Assembly (NCBI GenBank): GCA_964633465.1
Contig: CAZWGB010000002.1
Location: 1-55,450 of the forward strand
Direction of reading: 5' to 3'
DNA length: 55,450 nucleotides
Source: DTSX01 sp964633465
GTDB taxonomy: Bacteria; Pseudomonadota; Gammaproteobacteria; Steroidobacterales; UBA11654
Shown here: positions 15,415-24,353 of the stretch, piece by piece
Numbering within the stretch: the stretch's first letter is position 1
Layout of the letters: every line of letters starts with the position of its first letter
Position numbers and translations under genes: made by a program
The notes under the pieces: generated by a model
What the model was told of the DNA's origin: nothing
Seen by the model: the letters and a program-made list of their open reading frames with translations, nothing else
The model's database searches: none

Positions 15415-17682
15415 ATGAAGAAAAAAACTAATGACCAATTCACTCTGTTTGATCGCAGAAAATTTATAAAATTTTTTGGTCTTAGCTCTGCTTTGCTCGT
15501 AGCTGGTCTGGATGTACTCTATTCAGGCGGTATTAAAGCACAAGCATGGGTAGCAACAATGACTAAGGATTTGGGTTGGAAGCCTGTGGATTTACCCTTA
15601 CCCAGTCTGACAGACGGATTCACTCCTGATGAACAAATAGAATTCTATTCTGAATACGAAGCCCAGGATGATCTAATCTTACCCGAAGGCTTTACCTACA
15701 ATGTTATTGCTTCTTGGGGCGACCCTGTTGGCGATTGCAGATACGGGTACAACAATGACCACATTGGATTTGTAGAATCCGGTGTGAATCAAGCCTATCT
15801 GGTCGTAAACCATGAAAATATGGATTATGACAGTCTTGCTACTTATCTTGAGACCTTTCCTATGGTAATGGGCTATGCATTGCCTGATGTACTTAACAAG
15901 ATAAAGGACAATGTAATTTTGGACTTTTCAGAAATGAATGATGAGGACCCCAAAAAAGAGATGATTAAATCCATGGCGTTAGAGGGTGCTGCAGATATGG
16001 GTATATCTGTGATTTCCGTTGAGCGGAATAATAATGGTGATTGGGTCAGAACATTTTCCGAGCAAGACAGAAGAATTTCAGTAACACAAGCACTGAAGGA
16101 TCCAGCTAAGCTATCTAAATCTACCGGTCCAGCTAGTTCAGTCTTTAGAAAACAAAACAAAATTGGATTTGACGATGGTCTCTTGGATAAATGCATAGGC
16201 AGTTTTTGGAACTGCTCAGGCGGAACAACCCCATGGGGAACTGTGATCAGTGCAGAAGAATGGCTGGATGCTCATGTTATCTATCCAGTCAAAGCAGATG
16301 GCAGTTCATTTCCGCCGACAACCATGCCCTTTTATACCTCAACCTTCAGTGGGTTGGGTAATATCTTCGAGCTGGCAGGCAACAAATACGGTTGGGGAGT
16401 TGAAGTAGATCCTGAAAATAAGGATGATTTTGGCACCAAACACACCATGCTCGGTCGCTACCGACATGAAGCGTTTTCCTTTAATTGCAAGAAAAATCAA
16501 TCACTTGCAGTCTACGCCGGCGATGATACCAAAGGTGGACATATTTATAAAATGATTAGTGCGGGCAAAGTATCCGATCCAAAGTCGAAGAGCAATTCAA
16601 AACTCTTTGAAGCAGGAGTATTACATGCTGCTAAATTCTTAAAAGATGGAACGGGTTATTGGATACCGTTGATCCCTGATACGATTCTTGACCCAGTTCT
16701 ACCGAGTAGTGTTATCGCTGGAATCGTTAGTCTTCCAAATCCAGATAGAGTTAAAGGCGGTATACAGACTTACACCACAGATGATGAGGTTAGCTCCATT
16801 TATCAAAACAAAGGTTTTGATAAATTGGGTGACCTGTATCTGGGCGATGACGATACAGAAATTCAGGGGGCAATATTAATTGATGCTCACTATGCTGCTA
16901 ATGCAGTAGGAGCTACTGGATGTCCTAGGCCCGAAGACTGTGAGTTTGATGACAAAAAAGGTGTTTTGTATTTTGCTTGTACCGCGATTACCGGGGACGC
17001 TGAGGATAGCGATAGCCCTGACAGGGAGATTTTTGCTTGGGATGACCATGAGGAAAATGAAAATCTTGCTGATCGGCAAAATGACCCTTATCGTCCAGGT
17101 ATCATACTCAAAATTGCAGATGACAACGATGCCTCTCCTGAATCTTTAACTTTTACATGGGAAACATTGATGATGGGCGGTGAGCCTGTAGATGGCGGTG
17201 CAGGTTGGGCAAATCCAGATAATCTTGAGCTTGATGACAAAGGTAATCTATGGATGGTGACCGATATCTCATCGGAAGTACTAAATCAACCGGTGATTGA
17301 TCGTGACCAAGTTTCCAACAGTTCATTGCGAGGTATTTACAGCAACAATAACGCATGGTTTATTCCTACTTCAGGGCCTTATTCAGGCCAATCTTTTCCT
17401 TTTGCTATCGGTCCCACGGAAACAGAGTTGTGTGGTTTGCAATTTAGCACAGATCAAAAAACCCTATTTCTGACACCACAACACCCTGGGGTTTTTAATG
17501 GTATACGCAGAGATATGGCTTTTGAGGAAAGACAATTTGCATTAAAAACAACGGATGGTAGAGAGTTTTTTCAAGTTCGAAAAGTGCCTATCGGCTCAAA
17601 TTGGCCATCAAAGGAACCCAACCAACCTCCACGCCCATCAATCGTTGCAGTCCGTCGTAAAAACAATAAACCTATCGTTTAG
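15415..17682 (+). CDS. phoX: PhoX-family (DUF839) phosphatase, Tat-exported
   Basis: A 755-residue PhoX-like protein. The N-terminus has a Tat motif, FDRRKFIKFFG (Arg14-Arg15), followed by a hydrophobic stretch. The body shows family segments GYNNDHIGFV, VVNHENMD, CSGGTTPWGTVISAEEW, GRYRHEAFSF and, near the C-terminus, WANPDNLELDDKGNLW. PhoX enzymes are periplasmic or secreted calcium- and iron-dependent phosphatases releasing phosphate from esters. It lies near PiT and the porin but on its own transcript. The protein is somewhat longer than typical PhoX, and a related DUF839 protein of other function is possible. No clear ribosome site precedes the ATG. Confidence 0.82.
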   Translation: MKKKTNDQFTLFDRRKFIKFFGLSSALLVAGLDVLYSGGIKAQAWVATMTKDLGWKPVDLPLPSLTDGFTPDEQIEFYSEYEAQDDLILPEGFTYNVIASWGDPVGDCRYGYNNDHIGFVESGVNQAYLVVNHENMDYDSLATYLETFPMVMGYALPDVLNKIKDNVILDFSEMNDEDPKKEMIKSMALEGAADMGISVISVERNNNGDWVRTFSEQDRRISVTQALKDPAKLSKSTGPASSVFRKQNKIGFDDGLLDKCIGSFWNCSGGTTPWGTVISAEEWLDAHVIYPVKADGSSFPPTTMPFYTSTFSGLGNIFELAGNKYGWGVEVDPENKDDFGTKHTMLGRYRHEAFSFNCKKNQSLAVYAGDDTKGGHIYKMISAGKVSDPKSKSNSKLFEAGVLHAAKFLKDGTGYWIPLIPDTILDPVLPSSVIAGIVSLPNPDRVKGGIQTYTTDDEVSSIYQNKGFDKLGDLYLGDDDTEIQGAILIDAHYAANAVGATGCPRPEDCEFDDKKGVLYFACTAITGDAEDSDSPDREIFAWDDHEENENLADRQNDPYRPGIILKIADDNDASPESLTFTWETLMMGGEPVDGGAGWANPDNLELDDKGNLWMVTDISSEVLNQPVIDRDQVSNSSLRGIYSNNNAWFIPTSGPYSGQSFPFAIGPTETELCGLQFSTDQKTLFLTPQHPGVFNGIRRDMAFEERQFALKTTDGREFFQVRKVPIGSNWPSKEPNQPPRPSIVAVRRKNNKPIV

Positions 17683-17704
17683 TCTCTAGGGATTTAAATA
17701 ACAG

Positions 17705-18328
17705 TCATTTAAAGTAAACCCAAGGTCTAATCCAATGGTCATTTTCTTCAAATGCTTCTATGGAGGCCATCATCTTTAGGGTTGATCCTATCGTATCAAG
17801 TCCTTGAAGCAGATTTTGTTGATTGCTGGGCTCAATCTCAAAGGAATATCTAATATCACTCCCAGCAATGATAGTGGTATCTTTTAAATCCACAGTCAGT
17901 TGATTTACAGCTGGGTTAAGTTCGACGAAAGTTTGTAGTTCTCTAATTTTCTCCGTTCCCAAAAGGACAGGAAGAATCCCATTTTGGATGCAATTGTTGT
18001 AAAAAATAGAGCCAAAGCTTGGCGCAACAATTGCTCGAATACCCCACTGATATAGAGCCCAGACAGCGTGTTCTCTTGAGGATCCGCAACCAAAATTTTC
18101 TCCTGTGAGTATGAAGGATGCTCTCCTGTATGGTTCTTGATTAAGAATAAATGCTGGGTTTTCTTTTCTGGTTTTAAGGGATAAGTACCTCCATTCTGCA
18201 AATAAACCATCTTCCAAGCCTTTTTTTGAGACTGATTTTATCTCTCTGCTTGGGATGATGGCATCGGTATCGATATTGAGGTGAATCAATGTTGCAGCAA
18301 TGCCTGTGTGTTGCTTAAATGGCTCCAT
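17705..18328 (-). CDS. leuD: 3-isopropylmalate dehydratase small subunit
   Basis: The 207-residue swivel-domain partner of LeuC; together they isomerise 2- to 3-isopropylmalate in leucine synthesis. Recognisable segments are LIHLNIDTDAIIPSR near residue 20, NFGCGSSREHAVWAL and IVAPSFGSIFYNN. Its ATG overlaps the leuC stop codon as TAATG, which indicates translational coupling. leuA and leuB are not adjacent. Confidence 0.95.
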   Translation of the reverse strand: MEPFKQHTGIAATLIHLNIDTDAIIPSREIKSVSKKGLEDGLFAEWRYLSLKTRKENPAFILNQEPYRRASFILTGENFGCGSSREHAVWALYQWGIRAIVAPSFGSIFYNNCIQNGILPVLLGTEKIRELQTFVELNPAVNQLTVDLKDTTIIAGSDIRYSFEIEPSNQQNLLQGLDTIGSTLKMMASIEAFEENDHWIRPWVYFK

Positions 18329-19737
18329 TATTCAATCTCCAAACTTTTAACATCATTCAATTTTCCAGATACTGCCGAAGCAGCAACTGTTGCAGGGGAG
18401 GCAAGATGCGAACGTGTGCGCTTGCCTTGTCTATTTTCAAAGTTCCTATTTGTGGTAGTGATTACCCGTTGTTTTTCGCCGAAACTTTCTCCACCTGCAA
18501 AAAAGCACATTGAACAGCCGGATTCACGCCACTCAAAACCAGCAGCTTTAAAGATTTGATCCAAGCCTTCCTGCTCTGCTTCAAGCTTTACTTGCGATGA
18601 GCCTGGAACACAAATTGCTTTTACTCCAGATGCAACTTTCCTGTTTTTCAGTACTGCTGAAGCTGCCCTTAGGTCACTTAATCGGCTGTTGGTGCAGGAG
18701 CCAATGAAGGCTGCATCTATCGTAATGTCTTTCATTTTTGTGCCAGGGCTAAGATCCATATATTGCAGCGCCTTCTGCATTGATTTTTGTGAACTTGAAT
18801 CAGTTTCTTCGTCAGGATCAGGAATACTTTTATCAATTGGAATTGCATGCTGTGGACTGGTGCCCCAAGTAACGAAAGGCGTCATTGTTTCGCAGTCAAT
18901 TGTAAGCATTTCATCAAAATGAGCATCTTTATCACTTCTCAAGCTTTCCCAATGGTCAAGTGCTTTATTGTAAGACAAGCCTTGAGGAGCAAAAGGACGT
19001 TTTGCAATGTATTCAAAAGTTTTAGAATCCGGCGCAATAATGCCTGTCCATGCGCCAAACTCAACAGCCATATTACACAAAGTTAGGCGTGCTTCAATCT
19101 CAAGGTTTTCAATTACAGGTCCTGAGAACTCAACCGCGTAACCAGTTCCACCTGCAGCTCCAAATTTCTGGATTAAATGTAAAATTAAATCTTTGGCCGT
19201 GACCCCAAAGGGCAGCGTGCCATCAAAAATTACTTTCATCATTTTTGGTTTTTTAATGATCAGGGTGCTCGTACTGAGGGCATGCTCACATTCACTTGAA
19301 CCGATGCCCCATCCTAATGCTCCCAAACCGCCAACAGTGCAAGTATGAGAGTCAGGGCAAACCAGAGTAACCCCAGGTAGAGCAATCCCTTGTTCTGGAG
19401 AAACCACATGCACTATTCCCTGATTTGGATCACCTAGATCAAAAAAGTTGATGCCCGTTTTTTTAGCAGACGATCGGGTAGAAATGATGAACTCTTTGCC
19501 GCTGGGCATGAGTGTTTCATCCCCTCGACCAGGAAAAGTATCGACGATGTGATCCATGGTGCAGAAAACATGAGATGGATTACGAACAGCACGGCTTTCT
19601 TTTTCTAAATTTTTTAATGCAATGCTTCCAGTTCTTTCATGCAAGAAAATCCGATCGATATAAATCAGGCTATTGCCATCATCATGATTGATAATTGCAT
19701 GTTGTTGCCATATTTTTTCTACCAGTGTTAAACCCAT
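18328..19737 (-). CDS. leuC: 3-isopropylmalate dehydratase large subunit
   Basis: A 469-residue aconitase-family protein carrying a [4Fe-4S] cluster. Cluster cysteines are in FIGSCTNSRLSDL and the SGCSMCF pair; CPDSHTCTVGGLGALG and HVVSPEQG match LeuC. Length fits the LeuC-type large subunit rather than aconitase. Divergent from moaC across 141 bases. A methylmalate or homoaconitate dehydratase is a remote alternative. Confidence 0.95.
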   Translation of the reverse strand: MGLTLVEKIWQQHAIINHDDGNSLIYIDRIFLHERTGSIALKNLEKESRAVRNPSHVFCTMDHIVDTFPGRGDETLMPSGKEFIISTRSSAKKTGINFFDLGDPNQGIVHVVSPEQGIALPGVTLVCPDSHTCTVGGLGALGWGIGSSECEHALSTSTLIIKKPKMMKVIFDGTLPFGVTAKDLILHLIQKFGAAGGTGYAVEFSGPVIENLEIEARLTLCNMAVEFGAWTGIIAPDSKTFEYIAKRPFAPQGLSYNKALDHWESLRSDKDAHFDEMLTIDCETMTPFVTWGTSPQHAIPIDKSIPDPDEETDSSSQKSMQKALQYMDLSPGTKMKDITIDAAFIGSCTNSRLSDLRAASAVLKNRKVASGVKAICVPGSSQVKLEAEQEGLDQIFKAAGFEWRESGCSMCFFAGGESFGEKQRVITTTNRNFENRQGKRTRSHLASPATVAASAVSGKLNDVKSLEIE

Positions 19738-19842
19738 GTCTTTGTACGCAATTTCTTTGTTGAATATTATAAATTAAATTGAGAGTAATATTTCTGAAGG
19801 TCCTGATTTGATAGAATCCTAATGCTATTAAAACAATAAGGC

Positions 19843-19848
19843 TATAAT
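19843..19848 (+). promoter_or_regulatory. Candidate -10 element for moaC-mobA
   Basis: A perfect TATAAT lies 30 bases before the moaC ATG in the leuC/moaC divergent gap. No good -35 hexamer is present at standard spacing, so confidence is low. Confidence 0.3.
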
Positions 19849-19878
19849 TGATGCCAAAGGAAGGTTAGAAGGGAATAA

Positions 19879-20343
19879 ATGCTTAGTCACCTTGATAAAA
19901 ACAATCGTCCCAATATGGTCGATATCTCTGATAAAGCAATCACCAAAAGAACTGCTGTTGCTTCGGCTTGCGTTAAATTACCTGAGGTGGTGAGGAAAGA
20001 ATTTGTTAAAGGTGAGATTCAAACCAAGAAGGGACCTGTGATTGACACCGCTATCGTTGCTGGCACAATGGCTGCGAAAAAAACCCACGAATTGATCCCG
20101 TTTTGCCATCCCTTAGGGCTGAACGTGTGTAAAATTTCAATTGATTTAAGTGATACCGGAGATTTAATAATTCTGTGTGAAGTCTCTATAGAACACAAAA
20201 CAGGGGTCGAAATGGAGGCGCTCACCGGAGCTACTGTGGCAGCACTCACGGTCTATGATATGTGCAAATCACTTTCCCATGAGATTGAGATCAGTGACAT
20301 ACGTCTACAGAAAAAAACCGGAGGTAAACGTACGGTTGGGTAA
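19879..20343 (+). CDS. moaC: Cyclic pyranopterin monophosphate synthase MoaC
   Basis: A 154-residue protein acting after MoaA: it rearranges 3',8-cyclo-GTP into cyclic pyranopterin monophosphate. Signatures are MVDISDKAITKRTAVA at the N-terminus, KKTHELIPFCHPL in the middle and VEMEALTGATVAALTVYDM near residue 120. A ribosome site (AGAAGGG) precedes the ATG. It is followed after 21 bases by mobA, so the two are probably one operon. Confidence 0.97.
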   Translation: MLSHLDKNNRPNMVDISDKAITKRTAVASACVKLPEVVRKEFVKGEIQTKKGPVIDTAIVAGTMAAKKTHELIPFCHPLGLNVCKISIDLSDTGDLIILCEVSIEHKTGVEMEALTGATVAALTVYDMCKSLSHEIEISDIRLQKKTGGKRTVG

Positions 20344-20364
20344 CAACCACCCTTCTTATCTGTT

Positions 20365-20943
20365 ATGCCACAATTGCATGGACTGATACTTACCGGAGGT
20401 CGAAGTAGGAGGATGGGTCAAGATAAAGCCCTGATGCGTTTGGCTTCAAAAACACTCCTCGAATGTACTCATGAACTGCTGCACGAGTGCCTGGTATCAA
20501 TTTATGTATCTATCAAACAGGATCAAATAGGTGATCCCATACGGTCCAAGTTTAAGCTGATCATCGATGAGCATGGTCAGTCAGGTCCCATGGCAGGAAT
20601 TTTATCAGCACATAAGACTCATCCCCACAGTGCTTGGTTGGTTGTTGCCTGTGATATGCCCAGTTTGGATAAACAAACTTTGGCACAATTGATAAAGGAG
20701 AGAGATTCTGCTTTTGATGCAACAGCTTTCAACAGTCCGAAAGATAACTTACCGGAGCCGCTCTGTGCTATTTATGAGCCTCATCTTCTCTCAGAGGTTC
20801 TTGACAATTCAAAGCTATTGCCGAGTAACAGTCCAAGGGACTTGTTGTTGCAATCTAGAGTTAAAATCATAAAAACACAGAATCCAACCGCCCTAGAGAA
20901 TACGAATTATCCAAGAGAGGATTTAAGTGAAATTGAATCTTGA
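20365..20943 (+). CDS. mobA: Molybdenum cofactor guanylyltransferase MobA
   Basis: A 192-residue nucleotidyltransferase that adds GMP to molybdopterin, making the bis-MGD form used by DMSO-reductase-family enzymes such as formate dehydrogenase. The N-terminal GTP-binding motif LTGGRSRRMGQDKAL is clear, along with VVACDMPSLDKQT and a C-terminal NSPRDLL segment. This agrees with fdhD in the same window. Confidence 0.93.
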   Translation: MPQLHGLILTGGRSRRMGQDKALMRLASKTLLECTHELLHECLVSIYVSIKQDQIGDPIRSKFKLIIDEHGQSGPMAGILSAHKTHPHSAWLVVACDMPSLDKQTLAQLIKERDSAFDATAFNSPKDNLPEPLCAIYEPHLLSEVLDNSKLLPSNSPRDLLLQSRVKIIKTQNPTALENTNYPREDLSEIES

Positions 20944-21019
20944 GTATGCGATCATTGTGCGCAAATATTAATGATTCCTAAAACTTGAGAAACACATGGA
21001 GAAATTTTAGGGTAAAACT

Positions 21020-21613
21020 ATGACAGAAAATAACAACACACCAACCGAAGACGAAGCAAAGAAAGCCGTTCGAACTCTCATTCAATGGGCAGGTGATGAC
21101 CCTGAACGAGAAGGCTTAAAGGAAACGCCTCAACGCGTTGCAAAGGCCTATAAAGATTGGTTTAGTGGCTATGGAGAAGATCCTTACGAGTACATGAACA
21201 GAACTTTTGAAGAGGTTGATGGCTACGACGAAATGGTCACTCTTAGGGGCATCACCTTTGAATCCCATTGCGAGCATCATATTGCTTTGATTACAGGCAA
21301 AGCCTTTGTTGCTTATCTTCCTGATCATAAAGTTGTGGGTATCAGTAAATTGGCCAGAGTTGTCGATGCTTACGCCCGACGATTCCAGGTGCAAGAAAAA
21401 ATGACTGCTCAGATAGCTAATTGTATTAACGAGGTACTCAAGCCCAAAGGTGTAGGTGTGGTTATCATTGGCAGGCATGCTTGTATGACGACGAGAGGCA
21501 TTCACAAGAGCAGCGTTGACATGGTTACTAGCACCATGTTGGGAGGTTTTAGAACCAGTGAAGCAACTCGTATCGAATTTATGAAAACATTGGGTAATTT
21601 AGAAATCGATTAA
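21020..21613 (+). CDS. folE: GTP cyclohydrolase I
   Basis: A 197-residue zinc enzyme that converts GTP to 7,8-dihydroneopterin triphosphate, the entry to folate (and queuosine) synthesis. Zinc ligands appear in ESHCEHHI and ACMTTRGIHK; VVGISKLARVVDAYARRFQVQE is the family core. Three short-spaced genes (folE, MaoC hydratase, tesB) may share a transcript. Confidence 0.97.
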   Translation: MTENNNTPTEDEAKKAVRTLIQWAGDDPEREGLKETPQRVAKAYKDWFSGYGEDPYEYMNRTFEEVDGYDEMVTLRGITFESHCEHHIALITGKAFVAYLPDHKVVGISKLARVVDAYARRFQVQEKMTAQIANCINEVLKPKGVGVVIIGRHACMTTRGIHKSSVDMVTSTMLGGFRTSEATRIEFMKTLGNLEID

Positions 21614-21619
21614 AAAATT

Positions 21620-22081
21620 ATGAGCCATATAATTTCATCTTTTGAAGATTTGAAAGCCCTTGAGGGTATGGAGGTTGGAGTATCGGACTGGTTTCAAATT
21701 ACTCAAGATCAAATCAATCAATTTGCAGATGTGACCCTTGATCATCAATGGATTCATGTTGATGTGGGACGAGCACAAAAAGAGATGCCAGGCGGGACAA
21801 CTATTGCACACGGTTACCTAACTTTGTCTATGATTCCAGCTATGACTGCAGGGTTTTTAGAATTTACCAATTTGAAAATGGGAATCAATTATGGATTGAA
21901 CAAGGTTCGCTTTACCAATATGGTTGCCGTAGATAGTAGAATTCGTGCCCGATCAGTGGTTCAGGCAGTAAGACAACGTTCTGGTGCAGCTCAGTTGGTA
22001 GGTCTGACTACTGTGGATATTGAGGGTGAAACCAAACCCGCCTGTGTCGTCGAGACCGTCTCGTTTTTTCATTTCGGCTGA
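21620..22081 (+). CDS. MaoC-like hot-dog (R)-specific enoyl-CoA hydratase
   Basis: 153 residues of the single hot-dog MaoC_dehydratas type. The hydratase motif is visible as QFADVTLDHQWIHVD, with catalytic Asp and His, followed by TTIAHGYLTLSMI. It hydrates trans-2-enoyl-CoA to the (R)-3-hydroxyacyl-CoA; related proteins include NodN-like members. It starts six bases after folE and ends two bases before tesB's ATG, so it is probably co-translated with tesB, a fatty-acyl-CoA thioesterase. Confidence 0.87.
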   Translation: MSHIISSFEDLKALEGMEVGVSDWFQITQDQINQFADVTLDHQWIHVDVGRAQKEMPGGTTIAHGYLTLSMIPAMTAGFLEFTNLKMGINYGLNKVRFTNMVAVDSRIRARSVVQAVRQRSGAAQLVGLTTVDIEGETKPACVVETVSFFHFG

Positions 22082-22083
22082 AT

Positions 22084-22962
22084 ATGAACGATCCAAATAC
22101 CTTGGATACTACAATTGAGCGATTGATTGAATTGCTTGACCTTGAAAACATTGAGGAGAATATATTCCGGGGCGAAAGCCAAGACATAGGAAGCCCTCAG
22201 GTATTTGGTGGTCAAGTATTGGGACAAGCACTGACTGCAGCCAGTCGAACTGTTAAAGACCGCAATGTACATTCTCTGCATGCTTATTTTTTAAGGCGCG
22301 GTGATTTCGAGGCACCAATTGTTTACGAAGTTGATAGAGCGAGAGATGGTGGAAGTTTTTCCAACCGAAGAGTCATAGCAGTTCAACATGGAGAGCAAAT
22401 TTTCAATATGACGGCTTCATTTCAGAGACCGGAAGAGGGTTTAGAGCATCAATCTGAGATGCCCAGTGTTGCACCACCGGAAGAACTTGATGATTTACTG
22501 GATTTGATCAAGCCGGAATGGATTGAACAATTGCCTCAAAGAATACAAAGAATGCTAACCCGGCAGAGGCCTTTTGATGTGAGACCGGTGGAGTTGCCAC
22601 ATTTTTTAAGTAAAACAACTAGAGAGCCACGGAAGCATACTTGGATCAAAGCCAAAGGAGAGGTTCCAAACAAGCTTTCTCTCCATCAAGCACTTTTGGC
22701 TTATGTCTCTGATTACGATTTGTTAACCACCGCCATACTCCCCCATGGAACCAATATAATGCAAAATCGATTCCAAATGGCTAGCCTTGATCATGCTATG
22801 TGGTTTCACAAAAGCTGTGTCGTGGATCAATGGATGCTGTTTGCTTATGACAGTCCCAGGTCATCTGGTGCTAGAGGATTTGCAACAGGACAGATTTTTT
22901 CAAGAGAAGGGATACTGATTGCATCTATGACTCAAGAGGGGTTGATGCGGCTTCGAAATTAA
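22084..22962 (+). CDS. tesB: Acyl-CoA thioesterase II
   Basis: A 292-residue double hot-dog thioesterase that hydrolyses medium- and long-chain acyl-CoA. Family segments are FRGESQDIGSPQVFGGQVLGQAL at the N-terminus (broken here by reading only to GQALT), VHSLHAYFLRRGD, YEVDRARDGGSFSNRRV and HAMWFHKS with DQWMLFAYDSP in the second half. Its last 38 bases overlap the end of the convergent gamma-carbonic-anhydrase-like gene. Confidence 0.95.
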   Translation: MNDPNTLDTTIERLIELLDLENIEENIFRGESQDIGSPQVFGGQVLGQALTAASRTVKDRNVHSLHAYFLRRGDFEAPIVYEVDRARDGGSFSNRRVIAVQHGEQIFNMTASFQRPEEGLEHQSEMPSVAPPEELDDLLDLIKPEWIEQLPQRIQRMLTRQRPFDVRPVELPHFLSKTTREPRKHTWIKAKGEVPNKLSLHQALLAYVSDYDLLTTAILPHGTNIMQNRFQMASLDHAMWFHKSCVVDQWMLFAYDSPRSSGARGFATGQIFSREGILIASMTQEGLMRLRN

Positions 22963-23470
22963 CCAAGCCCTTGGCAAAACGCTTGCCGTTAAGAATATAG
23001 CCCTGGGCAGAATATTTAATCATTTTTATGTCTTCACTGGTTAATTCACGAATCACTTTGGCAGGTGATCCCATGATCAAAGAATTTTCTGGGAAAGTCT
23101 TATTTTCAGTGATCAAAGAGTTGGCTCCCACTATGGAATGCTTTCCAATCACAGCATGATTCAGGATCGTGCTATTAATCCCAATCAGGCAGTGATCACT
23201 GATGGAACAGCCGTGAAGCATCACTTTGTGGCCAACGGTGACCATTTTACCGATGGTCAGAGGTGCGCCGCTATCGGTATGGAGTATGGATCCGTCTTGA
23301 ACGTTACTACCGGCGCCTATTTTTATGGGATCGTTGTCTCCGCGTATAACTACGTTAAACCATATGCTCACATCTTGTTCCATTTGAACATTGCCAATAA
23401 CGGTGGCATTGGACGCGATGAAGTTTGCTTTATCACAGTCCGGTGTAATGTTGTCGATCGAATACAGCAT
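22925..23470 (-). CDS. Gamma-carbonic-anhydrase-like hexapeptide-repeat protein (YrdA type)
   Basis: A 181-residue left-handed beta-helix protein with repeated hexapeptides. The three likely zinc histidines are His64 (SILHTD), His81 and His86 (VGHKVMLHG). GDNDPIKIGAGSNVQDGS matches the YrdA/CaiE/PaaY group. Most members lack proven carbonic anhydrase activity; some are thioesterase-like. The last 38 bases overlap tesB on the opposite strand, an unusually long convergent overlap. Confidence 0.9.
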   Translation of the reverse strand: MLYSIDNITPDCDKANFIASNATVIGNVQMEQDVSIWFNVVIRGDNDPIKIGAGSNVQDGSILHTDSGAPLTIGKMVTVGHKVMLHGCSISDHCLIGINSTILNHAVIGKHSIVGANSLITENKTFPENSLIMGSPAKVIRELTSEDIKMIKYSAQGYILNGKRFAKGLVNFEAASTPLES

Positions 23471-23481
23471 ATAATATTCTT

Positions 23482-24222
23482 TTAGGCTAGTCCTTGGTTT
23501 GCAACTGCTTGTTTTGCTTTTTCAATAAATTCCTGGTCCCCAATGAATCCTTGTTTGACAGGTTTGAGGTTTTCGTTAAATTCATAGGCCAGCGGTATCC
23601 CTGTGGGAATATTAAAAGCTATAATCTCCGCATCTGAGATATTTTCAATCATTTTCACCATGGCCCTGAGACTATTGCCGTGGGCGACAACTAGAACATT
23701 TTGGTTGCCCAGTAGTGCAGGGATGATTTTTGTTTGCCAGTATGGTTTAACCCTCAAAAGGGTGTCTTTTAAACTCTCACCGGTAGGCAAATCAGTGATG
23801 CCGGAGTAGCGCTCCTCAAATCTCGGGTGATGTTTATCATCATTATCTAAAGCAGGTGGAGGTATGTCGTAGCTTCGTCTCCAAATTTGGACTTGCTCTT
23901 CCCCATATTCACCTGCAACTTGAGATTTGTCTAGGCCTTGGAGGGCACCGTAATGTCTTTCATTTAGCTCCCAAGCATTGATCACTGGTATCCAAGTGAG
24001 ACCCATTTCTTCAAGCACAATCCACAAAGTTCTGGTAGCTCTTTTCAATACTGAGGTGTATGCAAGATCAAAAGATAACCCTTCATTTTTGAGAGTTAAC
24101 CCAGCGTCTTTTGCTTCCTGCTCGCCTTTCGGTGTTAGGTCGACATCCGCCCATCCAGTAAATCTGTTTTCAAGATTCCACTCACTTTCACCGTGTCGAC
24201 ACAGAATCAATTTTCCTGCCAT
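23482..24222 (-). CDS. gpmA: 2,3-bisphosphoglycerate-dependent phosphoglycerate mutase
   Basis: A 246-residue glycolytic enzyme interconverting 3- and 2-phosphoglycerate. The phospho-histidine motif is CRHGESEWNLENRFTGW at the N-terminus, NERHYGALQGLDKSQ follows, and the second histidine is in VVAHGNSLRAMVK. Length is normal. Eleven bases separate it from the downstream gamma-carbonic-anhydrase-like gene, so both may be co-transcribed. Confidence 0.96.
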   Translation of the reverse strand: MAGKLILCRHGESEWNLENRFTGWADVDLTPKGEQEAKDAGLTLKNEGLSFDLAYTSVLKRATRTLWIVLEEMGLTWIPVINAWELNERHYGALQGLDKSQVAGEYGEEQVQIWRRSYDIPPPALDNDDKHHPRFEERYSGITDLPTGESLKDTLLRVKPYWQTKIIPALLGNQNVLVVAHGNSLRAMVKMIENISDAEIIAFNIPTGIPLAYEFNENLKPVKQGFIGDQEFIEKAKQAVANQGLA

Positions 24223-24331
24223 TATGGCACCTCATCATAGTTAGTGTCTGATTGCTAACAATTCAGTTTGGATAATTTTACTCTCTCTCACGTATAAAAA
24301 ACACTTGGGCAATCAAACGAAAGGAAAATAT

Positions 24332-24340
24332 TGGTAGAAT
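24332..24340 (+). promoter_or_regulatory. Candidate extended -10 promoter for the ETF-QO gene
   Basis: TGG directly before TAGAAT (24335-24340) forms an extended -10 element; no -35 is recognised. Transcription would start near 24347, which leaves very little leader for the first ATG at 24354 and favours a later start codon at 24366 or 24387. Confidence 0.3.
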
Positions 24341-24353
24341 AACACTCAAACCA

